64,000 bases of DNA from Rudaea sp. 3F27F6 (GCF_005503555.1 NZ_SCNG01000001.1:682001-746000), one strand, 5' to 3'. Shown: positions 1 through 10,909, counted from the stretch's first letter. Numbers and translations are program-made. The notes: a model not told the origin generated them from the sequence alone.

Positions 1-2370
1 TTATCGATTCATCCCTGGTCCGTCGTCGTCGATCCTTCGGGTGGGCACCTTTACGTCGGTCTCGATGGCGGACCCAGCGCCAATCCGCAGCCTCTCGTAG
101 CGACAATCGATACGACGACCAACCTGTCGAGCACGTTTCTCCCAAACCGCACCGCGGTTCGTGGCTTTGCCTTCAGCCAGGATGGTGCGCACCTGCTGCT
201 GACTCGAAACGTCTTCAACATCGTCGAAAGCGCCACGGTCCCCTCGGGCAGCGGAGGCAATTGGACGAACCAGCAAGAACCCGGTGCGTTCGGCATCGCG
301 GTGGACGCCAACAATCAGGCATTCTGGGTCGATCACAACTGCAACGGCATCGATACCTGCGGCAGTATCCGGACAAAAGCCGCCGGCGCCGGTCTCGGCG
401 CCAGCACGCCGCTGCTCACGAATGAAACCCATCCCACCTCGATCGCGGCGGATGCGAGCAGCCTGTACTGGACGACGAACGACAACCCCGGTACGGTGCG
501 CACGATGATCAAGACCGGCGGCGCGGCGACATCGCTCACGACCGGTCTCAACACCCCGCAAGCCATCGCCCTGGACTCGAACTACGTCTACGTCACCGAG
601 TCGGGCAACAACAGGCTGGTGCGGATTGCCAAAACCGGAGGGACTCCAACCTACCTTACGGTAGGCACCACACCGAATTCCTTCGGCAATTTCATCGGCA
701 ACAACGCCGGATTCGCCGACTCCAGCAATATCACGATCGGCGCGAATCCCGCCGCGTCGAGCTACGGCCAACCTGTCGTGCTGACCGCAACGATAGCGCC
801 CGGATTTTCCGGCGGCACGGTGAATTTCTGCGACGGCGGCCCTGCGAATGACGCGCGCTTCTGCAGCGGCGGTACGCCGCTATGCGGTGGACCGGTCAAC
901 GTCAGCGGCAACACGGCCACCTGCACCACGAGCACGCTCGCGCTCGGCACACATGCGATCACTGCGCGCTACAACGGTGCCGGCTTCACCTCCACCACCC
1001 CCTCCGCGGCGACCGAACAGGTCGCGGCGACGGCCACCACGACCGCGCTGACAAGCGATGCGAATCCCAGCGTCTTCGGTCAAACCGTAACGTTCACCGC
1101 GAGCGTAAGCGCGAATGCTCCCGGCACGGGCACGCCGTCCGGCACCGTGACCTTCCTCGACGGCACAACGACGCTGGCTTCGGTCACGCTCAATAGCGGC
1201 GGTCAGGCGGCGTTTTCGATCGGTTCCCTCGGCGTCGGATCCCATTCGATCAGCGCCAGCTATTCCGGCGACACGAATTTCAGCGCCGGCACCAGCGCCG
1301 CACTGAACCAGGTCGTAAACCAGGCTGGCACCACAACGACCCTCGCCAGCAGCGTCAATCCGAGCGCACCGGGGCAGACCGTGACGCTCACTGCAACCGT
1401 CAACGTCAATGCACCCGGCGCGGGTACGCCATCCGGCACGGTGACCTTCCTCGACGGCACGACGGTGCTTGCTTCGGTCACGCTCAATGCCGGCGGCCAG
1501 GCGACCTTTTCCACCGGCGCACTGAGCGCTGGGTCGCACGCCATCACCGCCAGCTACTCCGGCAGTACGAATTTTTCGGCCAGCAGCAGCTCTACGCTGA
1601 CGCAGGTCGTGAACCATGCGGCCAGCACGATGACGCTGAGCAGCGGCAGCAACCCGAGCACATTCGGACAAGCCGTAACCTTCACCGCCACTGTCAGCGG
1701 CTCATCCGGGCCGAGTACGCCGACAGGCACGGTCACCTTCGTTGATGGCACAACGACGCTCGGTACAGGAGCACTGAACAGTAGCGGCCAGGCAGTCTTT
1801 TCCACCAGCACGTTGCATGCGGGATCGCACACGATCAGCGCCAGCTACCCGGGCGATGCGAATTTCGCGGCCAGCAGCGGCACGCTGACACAGTCCGTAA
1901 ACCCGGCGACGACTTCGGTTGTTCTCAGCAGCAGCTCGAACCCCAGTACGTTCGGACAAGCCGTCACTTTCGGCGTGTCCGTGAACGCAGGGCAAGCGCC
2001 GACCTTCGCACGCACTGTCGGCGCACAAGCTATGCCGGCGGCAAAAATGGGGCTCGCGCTCGCGTCGGCAACCGGCATGCTGACCATCCTCGACGGAACG
2101 ACGACGCTGACAACAGTGGCGCTCGACAGCAACGGTCAGGCTAGCTATTCAACCAGCGCGCTTGTTGTCGGCACTCACGCCATCACGGTCAACTACTCCG
2201 GCGACAGCAATAATGCACCAAGCAGTGCGAGCATCAACCAGGTCGTCAATTCCGCCGTCGTCGGTACACCAGCGGTAGCGGCGCCGGCAGCGAATTCCGC
2301 ACTGCTCGGCCTGCTCGCTCTACTGCTCGCCGCGACGGCCATCGGCGCATTGCGCCGGCCTGGAAATTGA
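1..2370 (+). CDS. Exported protein with beta-propeller-like N-part, tandem Ig-like repeats and C-terminal membrane tail (5' truncated)
   Basis: The frame is open from the first base, so the gene starts upstream of the window; 789 codons are visible. Residues 1-240 look like beta-propeller/NHL blades, with recurring aspartate/serine-rich strands ending in YVTE- and LYWT-type segments. After that come about five bacterial Ig-like (Big_3-type) repeats of roughly 96 residues, each with a NPS.(F/G)GQ start, a GTVTF.DGTT core and a (S/A)YSGD.NF end. Repeat 1 carries an extra Cys-rich loop and repeat 5 an alanine-rich insertion. The C-terminus is a hydrophobic helix (SALLGLLALLLAATAIGAL) followed by RRPGN. 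That resembles the helix-plus-arginine end of IPTL/PEP-CTERM sorting tails, but no clear signature motif precedes it. The protein is probably surface-exposed. Its function is unknown; adhesion is one possibility. Confidence 0.8.
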   Translation, partial: LSIHPWSVVVDPSGGHLYVGLDGGPSANPQPLVATIDTTTNLSSTFLPNRTAVRGFAFSQDGAHLLLTRNVFNIVESATVPSGSGGNWTNQQEPGAFGIAVDANNQAFWVDHNCNGIDTCGSIRTKAAGAGLGASTPLLTNETHPTSIAADASSLYWTTNDNPGTVRTMIKTGGAATSLTTGLNTPQAIALDSNYVYVTESGNNRLVRIAKTGGTPTYLTVGTTPNSFGNFIGNNAGFADSSNITIGANPAASSYGQPVVLTATIAPGFSGGTVNFCDGGPANDARFCSGGTPLCGGPVNVSGNTATCTTSTLALGTHAITARYNGAGFTSTTPSAATEQVAATATTTALTSDANPSVFGQTVTFTASVSANAPGTGTPSGTVTFLDGTTTLASVTLNSGGQAAFSIGSLGVGSHSISASYSGDTNFSAGTSAALNQVVNQAGTTTTLASSVNPSAPGQTVTLTATVNVNAPGAGTPSGTVTFLDGTTVLASVTLNAGGQATFSTGALSAGSHAITASYSGSTNFSASSSSTLTQVVNHAASTMTLSSGSNPSTFGQAVTFTATVSGSSGPSTPTGTVTFVDGTTTLGTGALNSSGQAVFSTSTLHAGSHTISASYPGDANFAASSGTLTQSVNPATTSVVLSSSSNPSTFGQAVTFGVSVNAGQAPTFARTVGAQAMPAAKMGLALASATGMLTILDGTTTLTTVALDSNGQASYSTSALVVGTHAITVNYSGDSNNAPSSASINQVVNSAVVGTPAVAAPAANSALLGLLALLLAATAIGALRRPGN
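1033..2256 (+). repeat. Tandem in-frame ~290-bp repeats encoding Ig-like domains
   Basis: Four consecutive units begin near 1033, 1327, 1621 and 1906. The first two are highly similar at the nucleotide level, for example the GGCAC(C/G)GTGACCTTCCTCG blocks near 1141 and 1435. The later units have diverged more. Such direct repeats can change in number by recombination or slippage without breaking the frame. Confidence 0.7.
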
Positions 2371-2385
2371 TTCGTCTCTCAGGTT

Positions 2386-3993
2386 TTAGTGCGCGCGCAA
2401 ATCGCGCAGACGCATGCCGCCGGCATAAAGGGCGGCGATATAGACGCCGCCAGCGACAGAAATGATGGCGCCCAACCGCCAGGCGCGCTGAACCACGCCG
2501 GCCGTCGTCCATTCGGGCCAGATCGCCAGACCGGCGAGGATCACGCCGACCATCAGCACGCAGGCCACCGTCAGGCGCAGCAGATGCCGCCCCCAACCTG
2601 GCTCGTGCCGATAGATGGCCTCGCGGCGCAGCGCGCGCCAGAGCAGCAGCAAGTTGAGATAACTCGCCAGGCTCGAGGCCAAGGCCACACCCATATGCAG
2701 GCCGCGCACGTTGGCGATGCGCGCGAGCAGCCCTTCTCCGGGCATCTCCGCACCGCGCCAGAGCAGGTACAGCGCACCGACCAGGAGGATGTTGAGCGCC
2801 ATGTTCGCGACCATCGCGGCGATGCCCGCGCGCACCGGTGTTTTCGTGTCCTGGCGCGCGTAGAACGCCGGAACGAGCACTTTGACCAGAGCAAACGCCG
2901 GCAGGCCGAAGCTCAGCGCGGACAAGCTCAGCGCAACCATGTCCGCGTCGCCCGCGGTGAATTTGCCGTGCTGGAACAGCGTCGCGACGATCGGCTTGCC
3001 GAGCAGGACCAGACCGAGCATGGCCGGAACCGCGATCAGCAAGGTCGTGCGCAGACCCCAGTCGAGCGCGCGCGAGAACCCGGCATGGTCGGTGTTGACG
3101 TGATGACGCGACAGGCTCGGCAGGATCACAGTGCCGAGCGCGACGCCGAAGATACCGAGCGGCAGTTCGAGCAGGCGGTCGCCCGTCTGCAGCCAGGTCT
3201 GCGAGCCGGTGATCAACAGCGAGGCGATCACCGTGTCGAGCAAGAGGTTCACCTGCGCGACCGACGAACCGAACAGGGTCGGGATCATGAGCCGCATGAT
3301 CCGTCGCACTTCCGAATGCGCCCAGCCCCAACTCGGCCAGGCAAGCAGGTCGAGCCGGCGCAGCGCGGGGAACTGAAACAGCAATTGCAGGATGCCGGCG
3401 ATGAAGATCGACCAGGCCAGCGCCTTGATTGGCACCTGGAAATAGCGGCTCCACCACAGCGCGCCGACGATCATGCACAGGTTGAGGATGACCGGCGTCA
3501 ACGCCGGCAGGGCAAAGCGGTGGAAGCTGTTGAGCACACCGCCCGCGAGCGCGGTCAGGGAAACGAACAGCAGAAACGGGAAGGTGATGCGCAGCAGGTC
3601 GGAAGTCAGCTGCGCTTTTTCCGGCGTGTCGAGCGCGCCGAACGAGAACAGCGCGGCGACCTGGTCCGAACCGAGCACGCCAAGCGCAGTGACGACCAGC
3701 AGTACGCCGCCGAGCGTCCCGGCGGTCTTCGCCACGAGCGCCTTCAGCTCCGCATGCGAGCGCTTTTCCTTGACCTCGGTGAACACCGGCACGAAGGCCG
3801 TGCTGAACGAGCCTTCGGCAAACAGCCGGCGCAGGAAGTTCGGGATGCGGAAGGCGACCCAGAAGGCATCGGTCATCCAGCTCACGCCGAATGTCGCGCT
3901 GATCGACTGATCACGCACAAGGCCGAGCACGCGCGATATCATCGTCATCGCGCTGAACGAGAACATCGAACGCAGCAGGCTAGGCGGCTTCAT
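2386..3993 (-). CDS. murJ: Lipid II flippase MurJ (MviN)
   Basis: Encodes 535 residues, the usual length for MurJ of the MOP exporter superfamily, which moves lipid II to the outer face of the inner membrane for peptidoglycan synthesis. The N-terminus (SLLRSMFSFSAMTMISRVLG) and the following D..ATFG..W.TDAF stretch are typical of MviN/MurJ. The rest is a run of about 14 hydrophobic helices. It is divergent from rpsT, with about 100 bp between the start codons. In many gammaproteobacteria murJ is followed by ribF-ileS, but here the next gene downstream is the converging end of the Ig-repeat protein. Confidence 0.95.
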   Translation of the reverse strand: MKPPSLLRSMFSFSAMTMISRVLGLVRDQSISATFGVSWMTDAFWVAFRIPNFLRRLFAEGSFSTAFVPVFTEVKEKRSHAELKALVAKTAGTLGGVLLVVTALGVLGSDQVAALFSFGALDTPEKAQLTSDLLRITFPFLLFVSLTALAGGVLNSFHRFALPALTPVILNLCMIVGALWWSRYFQVPIKALAWSIFIAGILQLLFQFPALRRLDLLAWPSWGWAHSEVRRIMRLMIPTLFGSSVAQVNLLLDTVIASLLITGSQTWLQTGDRLLELPLGIFGVALGTVILPSLSRHHVNTDHAGFSRALDWGLRTTLLIAVPAMLGLVLLGKPIVATLFQHGKFTAGDADMVALSLSALSFGLPAFALVKVLVPAFYARQDTKTPVRAGIAAMVANMALNILLVGALYLLWRGAEMPGEGLLARIANVRGLHMGVALASSLASYLNLLLLWRALRREAIYRHEPGWGRHLLRLTVACVLMVGVILAGLAIWPEWTTAGVVQRAWRLGAIISVAGGVYIAALYAGGMRLRDLRAH

Positions 3994-4014
3994 GCGACGG
4001 AAACGCCGGCCAAG

Positions 4015-4043
4015 TTGACCAGACTTGACATAACCATTACAAT
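4015..4043 (+). promoter_or_regulatory. Probable sigma-70 promoter of rpsT
   Basis: A -35 TTGACC (4015-4020) and a -10 TACAAT (4038-4043) are separated by exactly 17 bp, about 50 bp upstream of the rpsT start codon. A second TTGACA at 4025-4030 is too close to the -10 to be used with it. Confidence 0.65.
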
Positions 4044-4094
4044 TCCGCCCCTTTTTCCACCCCCGATTTTCATTCTTTTTTCTGGAGTCATCCC

Positions 4095-4358
4095 TTGGCC
4101 AATATCAAATCTGCGAAGAAGCGTGCGCGTCAGGCCGTCAAGCGCAACGCCCGCAATTCCAGCGCGCGCTCGGCGCTGCGCACCTCGATCAAGAAAGTCG
4201 TCAACGCGATCGCCGCGAAAGACAAAGCCGGCGCCGAAGCCGCCTATAAGGCTGCTGAGCCGATCATGGACCGCTATTCGAGCCGCGGCCTGATCCACAA
4301 AAATAAGGCTGCCCGCCATAAGAGCCGCCTGAGCGCGCATATCAAAGCCCTGGCCTGA
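4095..4358 (+). CDS. rpsT: Small ribosomal subunit protein bS20
   Basis: Encodes 87 residues, lysine/arginine-rich, opening [12 protein letters not shown] after the initiator; this is bS20 over its full length. It binds 16S rRNA during 30S assembly. The start codon is TTG, preceded by a GGAG ribosome-binding site at 4084-4087. Escherichia coli rpsT also starts with UUG, and that weak start is linked to translational autoregulation by S20, so the same control is plausible here. The gene has its own promoter and a strong terminator, so it is a single-gene unit. Confidence 0.97.
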   Translation: MANIKSAKKRARQAVKRNARNSSARSALRTSIKKVVNAIAAKDKAGAEAAYKAAEPIMDRYSSRGLIHKNKAARHKSRLSAHIKALA

Positions 4359-4382
4359 TTCTAGGCACTTCGCTTTGCCGAG

Positions 4383-4408
4383 AAAGCCGGCTGATGCCGG
4401 CTTTTTTG
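4383..4408 (+). terminator. Rho-independent terminator of rpsT
   Basis: AAAGCCGGC, a TGAT loop, then GCCGGCTTT followed by more T residues, starting 25 bp after the rpsT stop codon. The 9-bp stem and U-tract are canonical. Confidence 0.9.
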
Positions 4409-4564
4409 TTGGCTTTGTCTTTTCCGTCGGTCTCGCGCAGAGGCACGATTCGTTGCGTCCGGTTTCGGCTCCGATGGGCGCTTTGGTGCGCGCCGGAACG
4501 AAGGACAAAGCGGGCACGATTAACCACGCTCCGGCGAACGATTCCGGGCCAGCCGGAACTGCGC

Positions 4565-5734
<1,170 letters not shown>

Positions 5735-5743
5735 TTACTTCAC

Positions 5744-5774
5744 AGAAACGAAAAGCCCGGCACGAGGCCGGGCT
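5744..5774 (-). terminator. Rho-independent terminator downstream of rpmA
   Basis: Read on the minus strand, AGCCCGGC, a 5-nt loop and GCCGGGCT (5774-5754) run into a T-rich stretch. It lies 24 bp past the rpmA stop. It should end much rplU-rpmA transcription before obgE. Confidence 0.75.
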
Positions 5775-5797
5775 CTGTCGATTCGCTGGCGCGCGGA

Positions 5798-6058
5798 TCA
5801 GACCGCGGCAACCACGCTGACCGTGCGACGGTTCTTGATGCCCTTGGTGCGGAACTCGACGGTGCCGTCGACCAGCGCAAACAAGGTGTGATCGCGACCG
5901 AGGCCGACGCCGGCGCCCGGATGGAACTGGGTGCCGCGCTGGCGCACGATGATATTGCCGGCTTCGACGGCTTGGCCGCCGTAGATCTTCACGCCGAGGT
6001 ACTTCGGGTTCGAGTCGCGGCCGTTACGGGTACTGCCGCCTGCCTTTTTATGTGCCAT
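5798..6058 (-). CDS. rpmA: Large ribosomal subunit protein bL27
   Basis: Encodes 86 residues beginning [16 protein letters not shown], the conserved bL27 N-terminus that reaches the peptidyl-transferase centre, followed by the invariant G.(K/Q)...G.I..RQRGT segment. Length and sequence are complete. It lies 15 bp downstream of rplU in the conserved rplU-rpmA operon. There is no N-terminal cleavage extension of the Firmicutes type. Confidence 0.98.
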   Translation of the reverse strand: MAHKKAGGSTRNGRDSNPKYLGVKIYGGQAVEAGNIIVRQRGTQFHPGAGVGLGRDHTLFALVDGTVEFRTKGIKNRRTVSVVAAV

Positions 6059-6073
6059 GACTGATTGCTCCTC

Positions 6074-6385
6074 TTAACCCGAAATGCCGGTGATTTCGAT
6101 TTCGGTGTAATGCTGCCGATGACCTTGCTGCTTCATGTGGTGCTTGCGGCGGCGGAATTTGATGATACGGATCTTGTCGAGACGGCCGTGCTTGACGACC
6201 TTGGCCACGACCGAGGCACCGCTGACGGTCGGCGCGCCGACCTTGATGCCTTCGCCGGAGCCGAGCAGCAAAACCTGGTCGAAATTGACCGCGGCGCCGA
6301 CGTCGGCCTCGATTTTTTCTACGCGCAGGGTTTCCCCCTGAGCGACGCGGTATTGCTTACCGCCGGTGACGATAACTGCGTACAT
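6074..6385 (-). CDS. rplU: Large ribosomal subunit protein bL21
   Basis: Encodes 103 residues starting [14 protein letters not shown], a hallmark of bL21, and ending with the basic [16 protein letters not shown] segment and an ITGI tail. It binds 23S rRNA together with bL20. It is the first gene of the rplU-rpmA transcript, with a good promoter 52-81 bp upstream and a GAGGAA-like ribosome-binding site. Confidence 0.98.
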   Translation of the reverse strand: MYAVIVTGGKQYRVAQGETLRVEKIEADVGAAVNFDQVLLLGSGEGIKVGAPTVSGASVVAKVVKHGRLDKIRIIKFRRRKHHMKQQGHRQHYTEIEITGISG

Positions 6386-6436
6386 TGGGCATTCCTCTGT
6401 AGTTATTTTGACAACTGCCGTTAAAAACAGCCGCTT

Positions 6437-6466
6437 ACTATAACCTTTTCAGGGAATTAACGTCAA
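6437..6466 (-). promoter_or_regulatory. Probable sigma-70 promoter of rplU-rpmA
   Basis: On the minus strand TTGACG (6466-6461) and TATAGT (6442-6437) are separated by 18 bp, placing a start site about 45 nt upstream of the rplU ATG. Confidence 0.65.
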
Positions 6467-6484
6467 CACGCGGCGCGTGGCGGT

Positions 6485-6769
6485 CTATTCGACCTCGATT
6501 TCGATGCCGCCGATCACGCCGGCGACGAGATTGTAGATGAATGCGCCGATCGCCCCACCGATGAATCCGAACACACCATAGAGAATCGGCAGGAAAATCA
6601 CTGCGCCGATGCCACCGATCAAGCCGGCCGCCGCCCCAGTGTCGCCGCTCATCCTGCCGATCATCGAGCCGAACAGCAGGACGAAGATGCCTGCGATGAG
6701 ACCGACGATCGCGGCCAAGACGGCCTGGAAAACCGCGAGCTTGATGACATTGACGCTCTTGATGACCAT
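6485..6769 (-). CDS. Small glycine-rich integral membrane protein of unknown function
   Basis: Encodes 94 residues from the ATG at 6769, chosen because GGGGA lies just upstream and the membrane protein begins there ([14 protein letters not shown]). Two long hydrophobic stretches are visible: residues 10-40, and 48-88 with many glycines ([21 protein letters not shown]). A short acidic tail, EIEVE, follows. I do not recognise a named family with certainty; similar small Gly-rich membrane proteins of unknown function occur in many bacteria. It ends about 20 bp from the rplU promoter and is divergent from uvrA. Base composition and codon use match the neighbours. Confidence 0.7.
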   Translation of the reverse strand: MVIKSVNVIKLAVFQAVLAAIVGLIAGIFVLLFGSMIGRMSGDTGAAAGLIGGIGAVIFLPILYGVFGFIGGAIGAFIYNLVAGVIGGIEIEVE

Positions 6770-6847
6770 TTTTGTCCCCGGAGTGAGGCGGATGTCCGCC
6801 GGCGCGGCCACGGTAGCGCCTATCCCCTACCCTCGCAATCCGTTTCG

Positions 6848-6878
6848 AAGTCTGCTGACAAACTGCGTCAGCAGACTT
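6848..6878. promoter_or_regulatory. Perfect 12-bp inverted repeat between divergent genes
   Basis: AAGTCTGCTGAC (6848-6859), a 7-nt spacer, then its exact complement GTCAGCAGACTT (6867-6878). It lies between the start of the small membrane protein and uvrA. There is no U-tract on the plus side and no gene ends here, so an operator or a leader hairpin is more likely than a terminator. Confidence 0.6.
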
Positions 6879-7032
6879 GCCGTACCGCCTCCTTGAATCG
6901 TGCTCGGGCTGGCAATATTGATGAGGTACGCTGGCGCGTCTCGATCGCCGAGACAGCTTGGCGCTGAAATCCCCTCCGCCGCGACTTGACCGGCGCGTTA
7001 TAGTACTCAGTCGGCCCGAACCCCTTGCAGCT

Positions 7033-9885
7033 ATGGATACGATCCGCATCCGCGGTGCCCGCACGCACAATCTGAAAAACATCGACCTCGACCTGCCGCG
7101 CGACAGCCTGATCGTGATCACCGGCCTGTCGGGCTCGGGCAAGTCTTCGCTCGCCTTCGACACGATCTATGCCGAGGGCCAGCGCCGCTATGTCGAGTCG
7201 CTGTCCGCCTACGCGCGACAGTTTCTCTCGGTGATGGAGAAGCCCGACGTCGACCACATCGAGGGCCTTTCGCCCGCGATTTCGATCGAGCAGAAGTCGA
7301 CCTCGCACAACCCGCGCTCGACGGTCGGCACGATCACCGAGATTTACGACTACCTGCGCTTGCTGTTCGCACGCGTCGGCACGCCGCGCTGCCCGGACCA
7401 CGGCATTCCGCTCGAAGCGCAGACCGTCAGCCAGATGGTCGATGCGACCCTGGCGATGAATGCCGAGCGCCGCTACATGCTGCTCGCGCCGATCGTGCGC
7501 GAACGCAAGGGTGAGCACCTGCAGGTGTTCGAGCAGTTGCGCGCCCAGGGCTTCGTGCGTGCGCGCGTCGACGGCGTACTGCACGAACTCGACGCCGTGC
7601 CCGCGCTCGCCCTGCGCCAGAAACACACCATCGAAGCCGTCATCGACCGTTTCCGGCCGAACGACGAGATCAAGCAACGTCTCGCCGAATCGTTCGAGAC
7701 CGCGCTGCGCCTCGGCGACGGCATCGTCCTCGTGGTCGATCTCGACGACGAGAAATCGAATCCGACGATCTTTTCTTCGCGCTATTCCTGCCCGGTCTGC
7801 GACTACTCGCTGCCCGAACTCGAACCGCGCCTGTTCTCGTTTAACTCGCCGGTCGGCGCCTGCCCATCCTGCGACGGCCTCGGCGTGACCCAGGTGTTCG
7901 ACCCGACGCGCGTGGTCGTGCATCCGAACCTGTCGCTCGCCGCCGGCGCGGTGCGCGGCTGGGATCGGCGCAACATGTATTACTTCCAGATGATCATGTC
8001 GCTGGCCAAGCACTACGGCTTCGATATCGACGCACCGTGGGAGTCGCTGCCGGAATCGAGCCGCAAGGCCGTGCTGTTCGGTTCGGGCGACGAGCAAATC
8101 ACCTTCCGCTATCTCACCGAAACCGGTGCCGCGGTGACGCGCAAGCACAAGTTCGAAGGCATCGTGCCGAACCTGGAGCGGCGCTACAAGGAAACCGAAT
8201 CGCCCGCGGTGCGCGAGGAACTCTCCAAGTTCATCAGCGAACGGCCCTGCCCCGACTGCCACGGCCAGCGCCTCAATCGCAGCGCTCGCAACGTCTTCGT
8301 CGCCGACAGCAACCTGTCCGCGCTGACCGCGCTGCCGATCGACCGCTCGCAGGCGTTTTTCGACACACTCAAGCTCGCCGGCTGGCGCGGCGAGATCGCG
8401 GCGAAGATCGTCAAAGAGATCCGCGAACGGCTGAAATTCCTTGTCGACGTCGGCCTCGACTACCTGACCCTCGACCGCCAGGCCGATTCGCTTTCGGGCG
8501 GCGAAGCGCAGCGCATCCGCCTCGCCTCGCAGATCGGCGCCGGCCTGGTCGGCGTCATGTACGTACTCGACGAACCCTCGATCGGCCTGCATCAGCGCGA
8601 TAACGAACGTCTGCTCGGCACACTGACGCGCCTGCGCGACCTCGGCAACACGGTGATCGTCGTCGAACACGACGAGGACGCGATCCGTATCGCCGACCAC
8701 ATCGTCGACATCGGCCCCGGCGCGGGCGTGCACGGCGGCGAAGTCGTCGCCGAGGGCAAGCTCAAGAACGTACTCGAATCGAAGCGCTCGCTGACCGGCC
8801 AGTACCTTTCCGGCAAGCGCGGCATCGAAGTGCCGCGCAAGCGCCATCCTTTCGATCCGCAACTCGCGCTGCGCATCAAGGGCGCTTCGGGCAACAATCT
8901 GAAGAACGTCGATCTGGAAATCCCCGCGGGTCTGTTCGTCTGCGTGACTGGCGTTTCCGGCTCGGGCAAGTCCACGCTGATCAACGACACGCTGTTCCGC
9001 TACACCGCGGCCGAACTCAACGGCGCGAACGAGAAGCCGGCACCGTTCGAGAAAGTCGAAGGATTGGAGTTGTTCGACAAGGTCGTCGACATCGACCAAT
9101 CGCCGATCGGACGCACACCGCGATCGAATCCGGCGACGTATACCGGCCTGTTCACGCCGCTGCGCGAGCTTTACGCGCAGGTGCCCGAAGCGCGCGCGCG
9201 CGGCTACCAGCCGGGGCGCTTTTCGTTCAACGTCAAGGGCGGCCGCTGCGAAGCCTGCGAAGGCGACGGCATGATCAAGGTCGAGATGCACTTCCTGCCC
9301 GACGTCTACGTGCCGTGCGACGTCTGCCACGGCAAGCGCTACAACCGCGAGACGCTTGAGATCATGTACAAGGGCCACACGATTTCCGACGTGCTCGACA
9401 TGACTGTCGAGGACGCGCTGAAACTGTTCGAGCCCGTGCCCGCACTCGCGCGCAAGCTGGAGACGCTGGTCGACGTGGGCCTTTCGTATATCAAGCTCGG
9501 CCAGAGCGCGACGACCTTGTCGGGCGGCGAGGCACAGCGCGTCAAGCTCTCGCGCGAACTGTCCAAGCGCGACACCGGACGCACGCTCTACATCCTCGAT
9601 GAGCCGACTACCGGCCTGCATTTCCACGACATCGAGCAGTTGCTCAAGGTGCTGCACCGCCTGCGCAACGACGGCAACACCGTGGTCGTGATCGAACACA
9701 ATCTCGACGTGATCAAGACCGCGGACTGGGTCATCGATCTCGGCCCCGAAGGCGGCCACCGCGGCGGCCAGATCATCGCGACCGGCACGCCCGAAGACAT
9801 CGCCAAGAACGAGGCTTCGCACACCGGCCGCTTCCTTGCGCGCGTGCTCGGCACGAGCAACGGCAAGAAGAGGAAAGCAGCATGA
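7033..9885 (+). CDS. uvrA: Excinuclease ABC subunit UvrA
   Basis: Encodes 950 residues from the ATG at 7033 ([16 protein letters not shown]), the start that matches the family. It is the DNA-damage-recognition ATPase of nucleotide excision repair. Two ABC ATPase modules are visible, with Walker A motifs GLSGSGKSS (N-terminal) and GVSGSGKST (C-terminal), two LSGGEAQR signatures, and two zinc modules (CPVCDYS...CPSC and CEAC...CDVC). A TATAGT at 6999-7004 may be its -10. No convincing LexA operator was found upstream. The stop codon overlaps the next start (ATGA). Confidence 0.98.
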   Translation: MDTIRIRGARTHNLKNIDLDLPRDSLIVITGLSGSGKSSLAFDTIYAEGQRRYVESLSAYARQFLSVMEKPDVDHIEGLSPAISIEQKSTSHNPRSTVGTITEIYDYLRLLFARVGTPRCPDHGIPLEAQTVSQMVDATLAMNAERRYMLLAPIVRERKGEHLQVFEQLRAQGFVRARVDGVLHELDAVPALALRQKHTIEAVIDRFRPNDEIKQRLAESFETALRLGDGIVLVVDLDDEKSNPTIFSSRYSCPVCDYSLPELEPRLFSFNSPVGACPSCDGLGVTQVFDPTRVVVHPNLSLAAGAVRGWDRRNMYYFQMIMSLAKHYGFDIDAPWESLPESSRKAVLFGSGDEQITFRYLTETGAAVTRKHKFEGIVPNLERRYKETESPAVREELSKFISERPCPDCHGQRLNRSARNVFVADSNLSALTALPIDRSQAFFDTLKLAGWRGEIAAKIVKEIRERLKFLVDVGLDYLTLDRQADSLSGGEAQRIRLASQIGAGLVGVMYVLDEPSIGLHQRDNERLLGTLTRLRDLGNTVIVVEHDEDAIRIADHIVDIGPGAGVHGGEVVAEGKLKNVLESKRSLTGQYLSGKRGIEVPRKRHPFDPQLALRIKGASGNNLKNVDLEIPAGLFVCVTGVSGSGKSTLINDTLFRYTAAELNGANEKPAPFEKVEGLELFDKVVDIDQSPIGRTPRSNPATYTGLFTPLRELYAQVPEARARGYQPGRFSFNVKGGRCEACEGDGMIKVEMHFLPDVYVPCDVCHGKRYNRETLEIMYKGHTISDVLDMTVEDALKLFEPVPALARKLETLVDVGLSYIKLGQSATTLSGGEAQRVKLSRELSKRDTGRTLYILDEPTTGLHFHDIEQLLKVLHRLRNDGNTVVVIEHNLDVIKTADWVIDLGPEGGHRGGQIIATGTPEDIAKNEASHTGRFLARVLGTSNGKKRKAA

Positions 9886-10307
9886 GCGAGACCACGACTT
9901 CCTCGGCACCGATGAGCAAGCTGTTCGAGCTGCGCATGCCGCTGCGCTGGGGCGACCATGACGCGCTCAACCACGTCAACAACGCCGCCTACCTGGTCTA
10001 TCTGCAGGAAGCGCGCGTGCAATGGCTGGCCGAGCACGTCGCCGACTGGGCAGCCCACGACAGCGCGCCGATCATGGCCGCGGTCCATGCCAACTATCGC
10101 CGCCCGATCACCTGGCCCGGCGAGATCGTCGTCCAGTTGTTCTGCGAACGACTCGGCACCAGCTCGATCACGATCGCGCACCGCATCGTCGATGCGAAAG
10201 ACGAATCCGTGCTCTATATGGACGGCAACGTCGTGATGGTGTGGATCAACCCGGCAACGGGCAAGTCGGTGCCGCTGCCCGAGCAGGTTCGCGCGGCCTG
10301 CGTGTAG
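9882..10307 (+). CDS. Acyl-CoA thioesterase, 4HBT hotdog family
   Basis: Encodes 141 residues. The N-terminal [12 protein letters not shown] motif is typical of 4-hydroxybenzoyl-CoA thioesterase-type hotdog enzymes (YbgC/FadM-like), with the catalytic aspartate in that segment. [15 protein letters not shown] strand follows, as in acyl-CoA thioester hydrolases. It probably hydrolyses acyl-CoA; the substrate cannot be told from sequence. The start codon overlaps the uvrA stop, so it is translationally coupled to uvrA although the functions are unrelated. Confidence 0.88.
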   Translation: MSETTTSSAPMSKLFELRMPLRWGDHDALNHVNNAAYLVYLQEARVQWLAEHVADWAAHDSAPIMAAVHANYRRPITWPGEIVVQLFCERLGTSSITIAHRIVDAKDESVLYMDGNVVMVWINPATGKSVPLPEQVRAACV

Positions 10308-10410
10308 AGGCGCGTCCCGCGCACGTTCCGCGAGAAAAGTATTCAATACGTTCGAGTTCCGCTCTTGCACCCGTCTAGCGGATCGAGAGCGGACTCGATG
10401 AGTCGAATCC

Positions 10411-10842
10411 TTACGGCGCGGTGTCGCGCACGACGAAACCGGCCGTCGCGCCGTCGCCCGGCTTTGCTTCAATGTGGATTTTTATACTACCGCCGGGCTT
10501 GATCTCGCCCTTGGGCCGCATCAGCATCAAATGCTTGCCACCCGGCGCGAAAACGACGCTCGCGCCCGGAGCGATTTCCAGCGGGCCGAGCGCTTTCATA
10601 CGCGCCACGCCATCGACCTCGACACTCTCGTGCAGCGAGGCATCGCCGAACGTTTCGCTGCTTGCTCCGACCACCGTCAGCGGTGCGTCGCCGGTGTTGC
10701 GCAGAGTCGCGTAGCCGGCCAACATCATCGCGCCCGGCGGCGCGGTGCGAATCCAGGCGCGATCGATTTCGAGACGCCCGGCGGCCAGTGCGGTCTGGCT
10801 CAGCGTGAACACCAGCAAAAGCAGCGCAGTCAATCGGCGCAT
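10411..10842 (-). CDS. Periplasmic copper chaperone, PCu(A)C family
   Basis: Encodes 143 residues from the ATG at 10842, chosen because a signal peptide starts there (MRRLTALLLLVFTLSQTALA) after a GAGGAA site. The mature domain shows the PCu(A)C signature: a His in LHES, a Met about ten residues later (VARMK) and HLMLM near the end. These residues bind Cu(I) for delivery to cytochrome oxidase CuA/CuB centres. The C-terminus, GFVVRDTAP, ends a beta-sandwich. No oxidase assembly genes are adjacent. It is divergent from the DUF4139 gene with 67 bp between the starts. Confidence 0.9.
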   Translation of the reverse strand: MRRLTALLLLVFTLSQTALAAGRLEIDRAWIRTAPPGAMMLAGYATLRNTGDAPLTVVGASSETFGDASLHESVEVDGVARMKALGPLEIAPGASVVFAPGGKHLMLMRPKGEIKPGGSIKIHIEAKPGDGATAGFVVRDTAP

Positions 10843-10909
10843 CGAAACATTCCTCGCAAGGTTTCTGGCTATGATATCGCGCATGACCGACCCAGCACGG
10901 ACCGCGACC

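Noticed and set aside
2389-4293. 634-codon open frame antisense to murJ
   Set aside because: Composition is that of a reverse-frame artefact (Arg/Gln/His-rich), and it runs through the rpsT promoter and coding region.
6879-7032. LexA operator at uvrA
   Set aside because: No CTGT-N8-ACAG site was found. The TATAGTACT at 6999 resembles part of Xanthomonas-type LexA sites but lacks the second half.
6868-9909. 1013-codon open frame antisense to uvrA
   Set aside because: It is a shadow of the GC-rich uvrA reading frame. It has an Arg/Ala/Val/Asp-rich composition, no domain, and uvrA fully explains the region.
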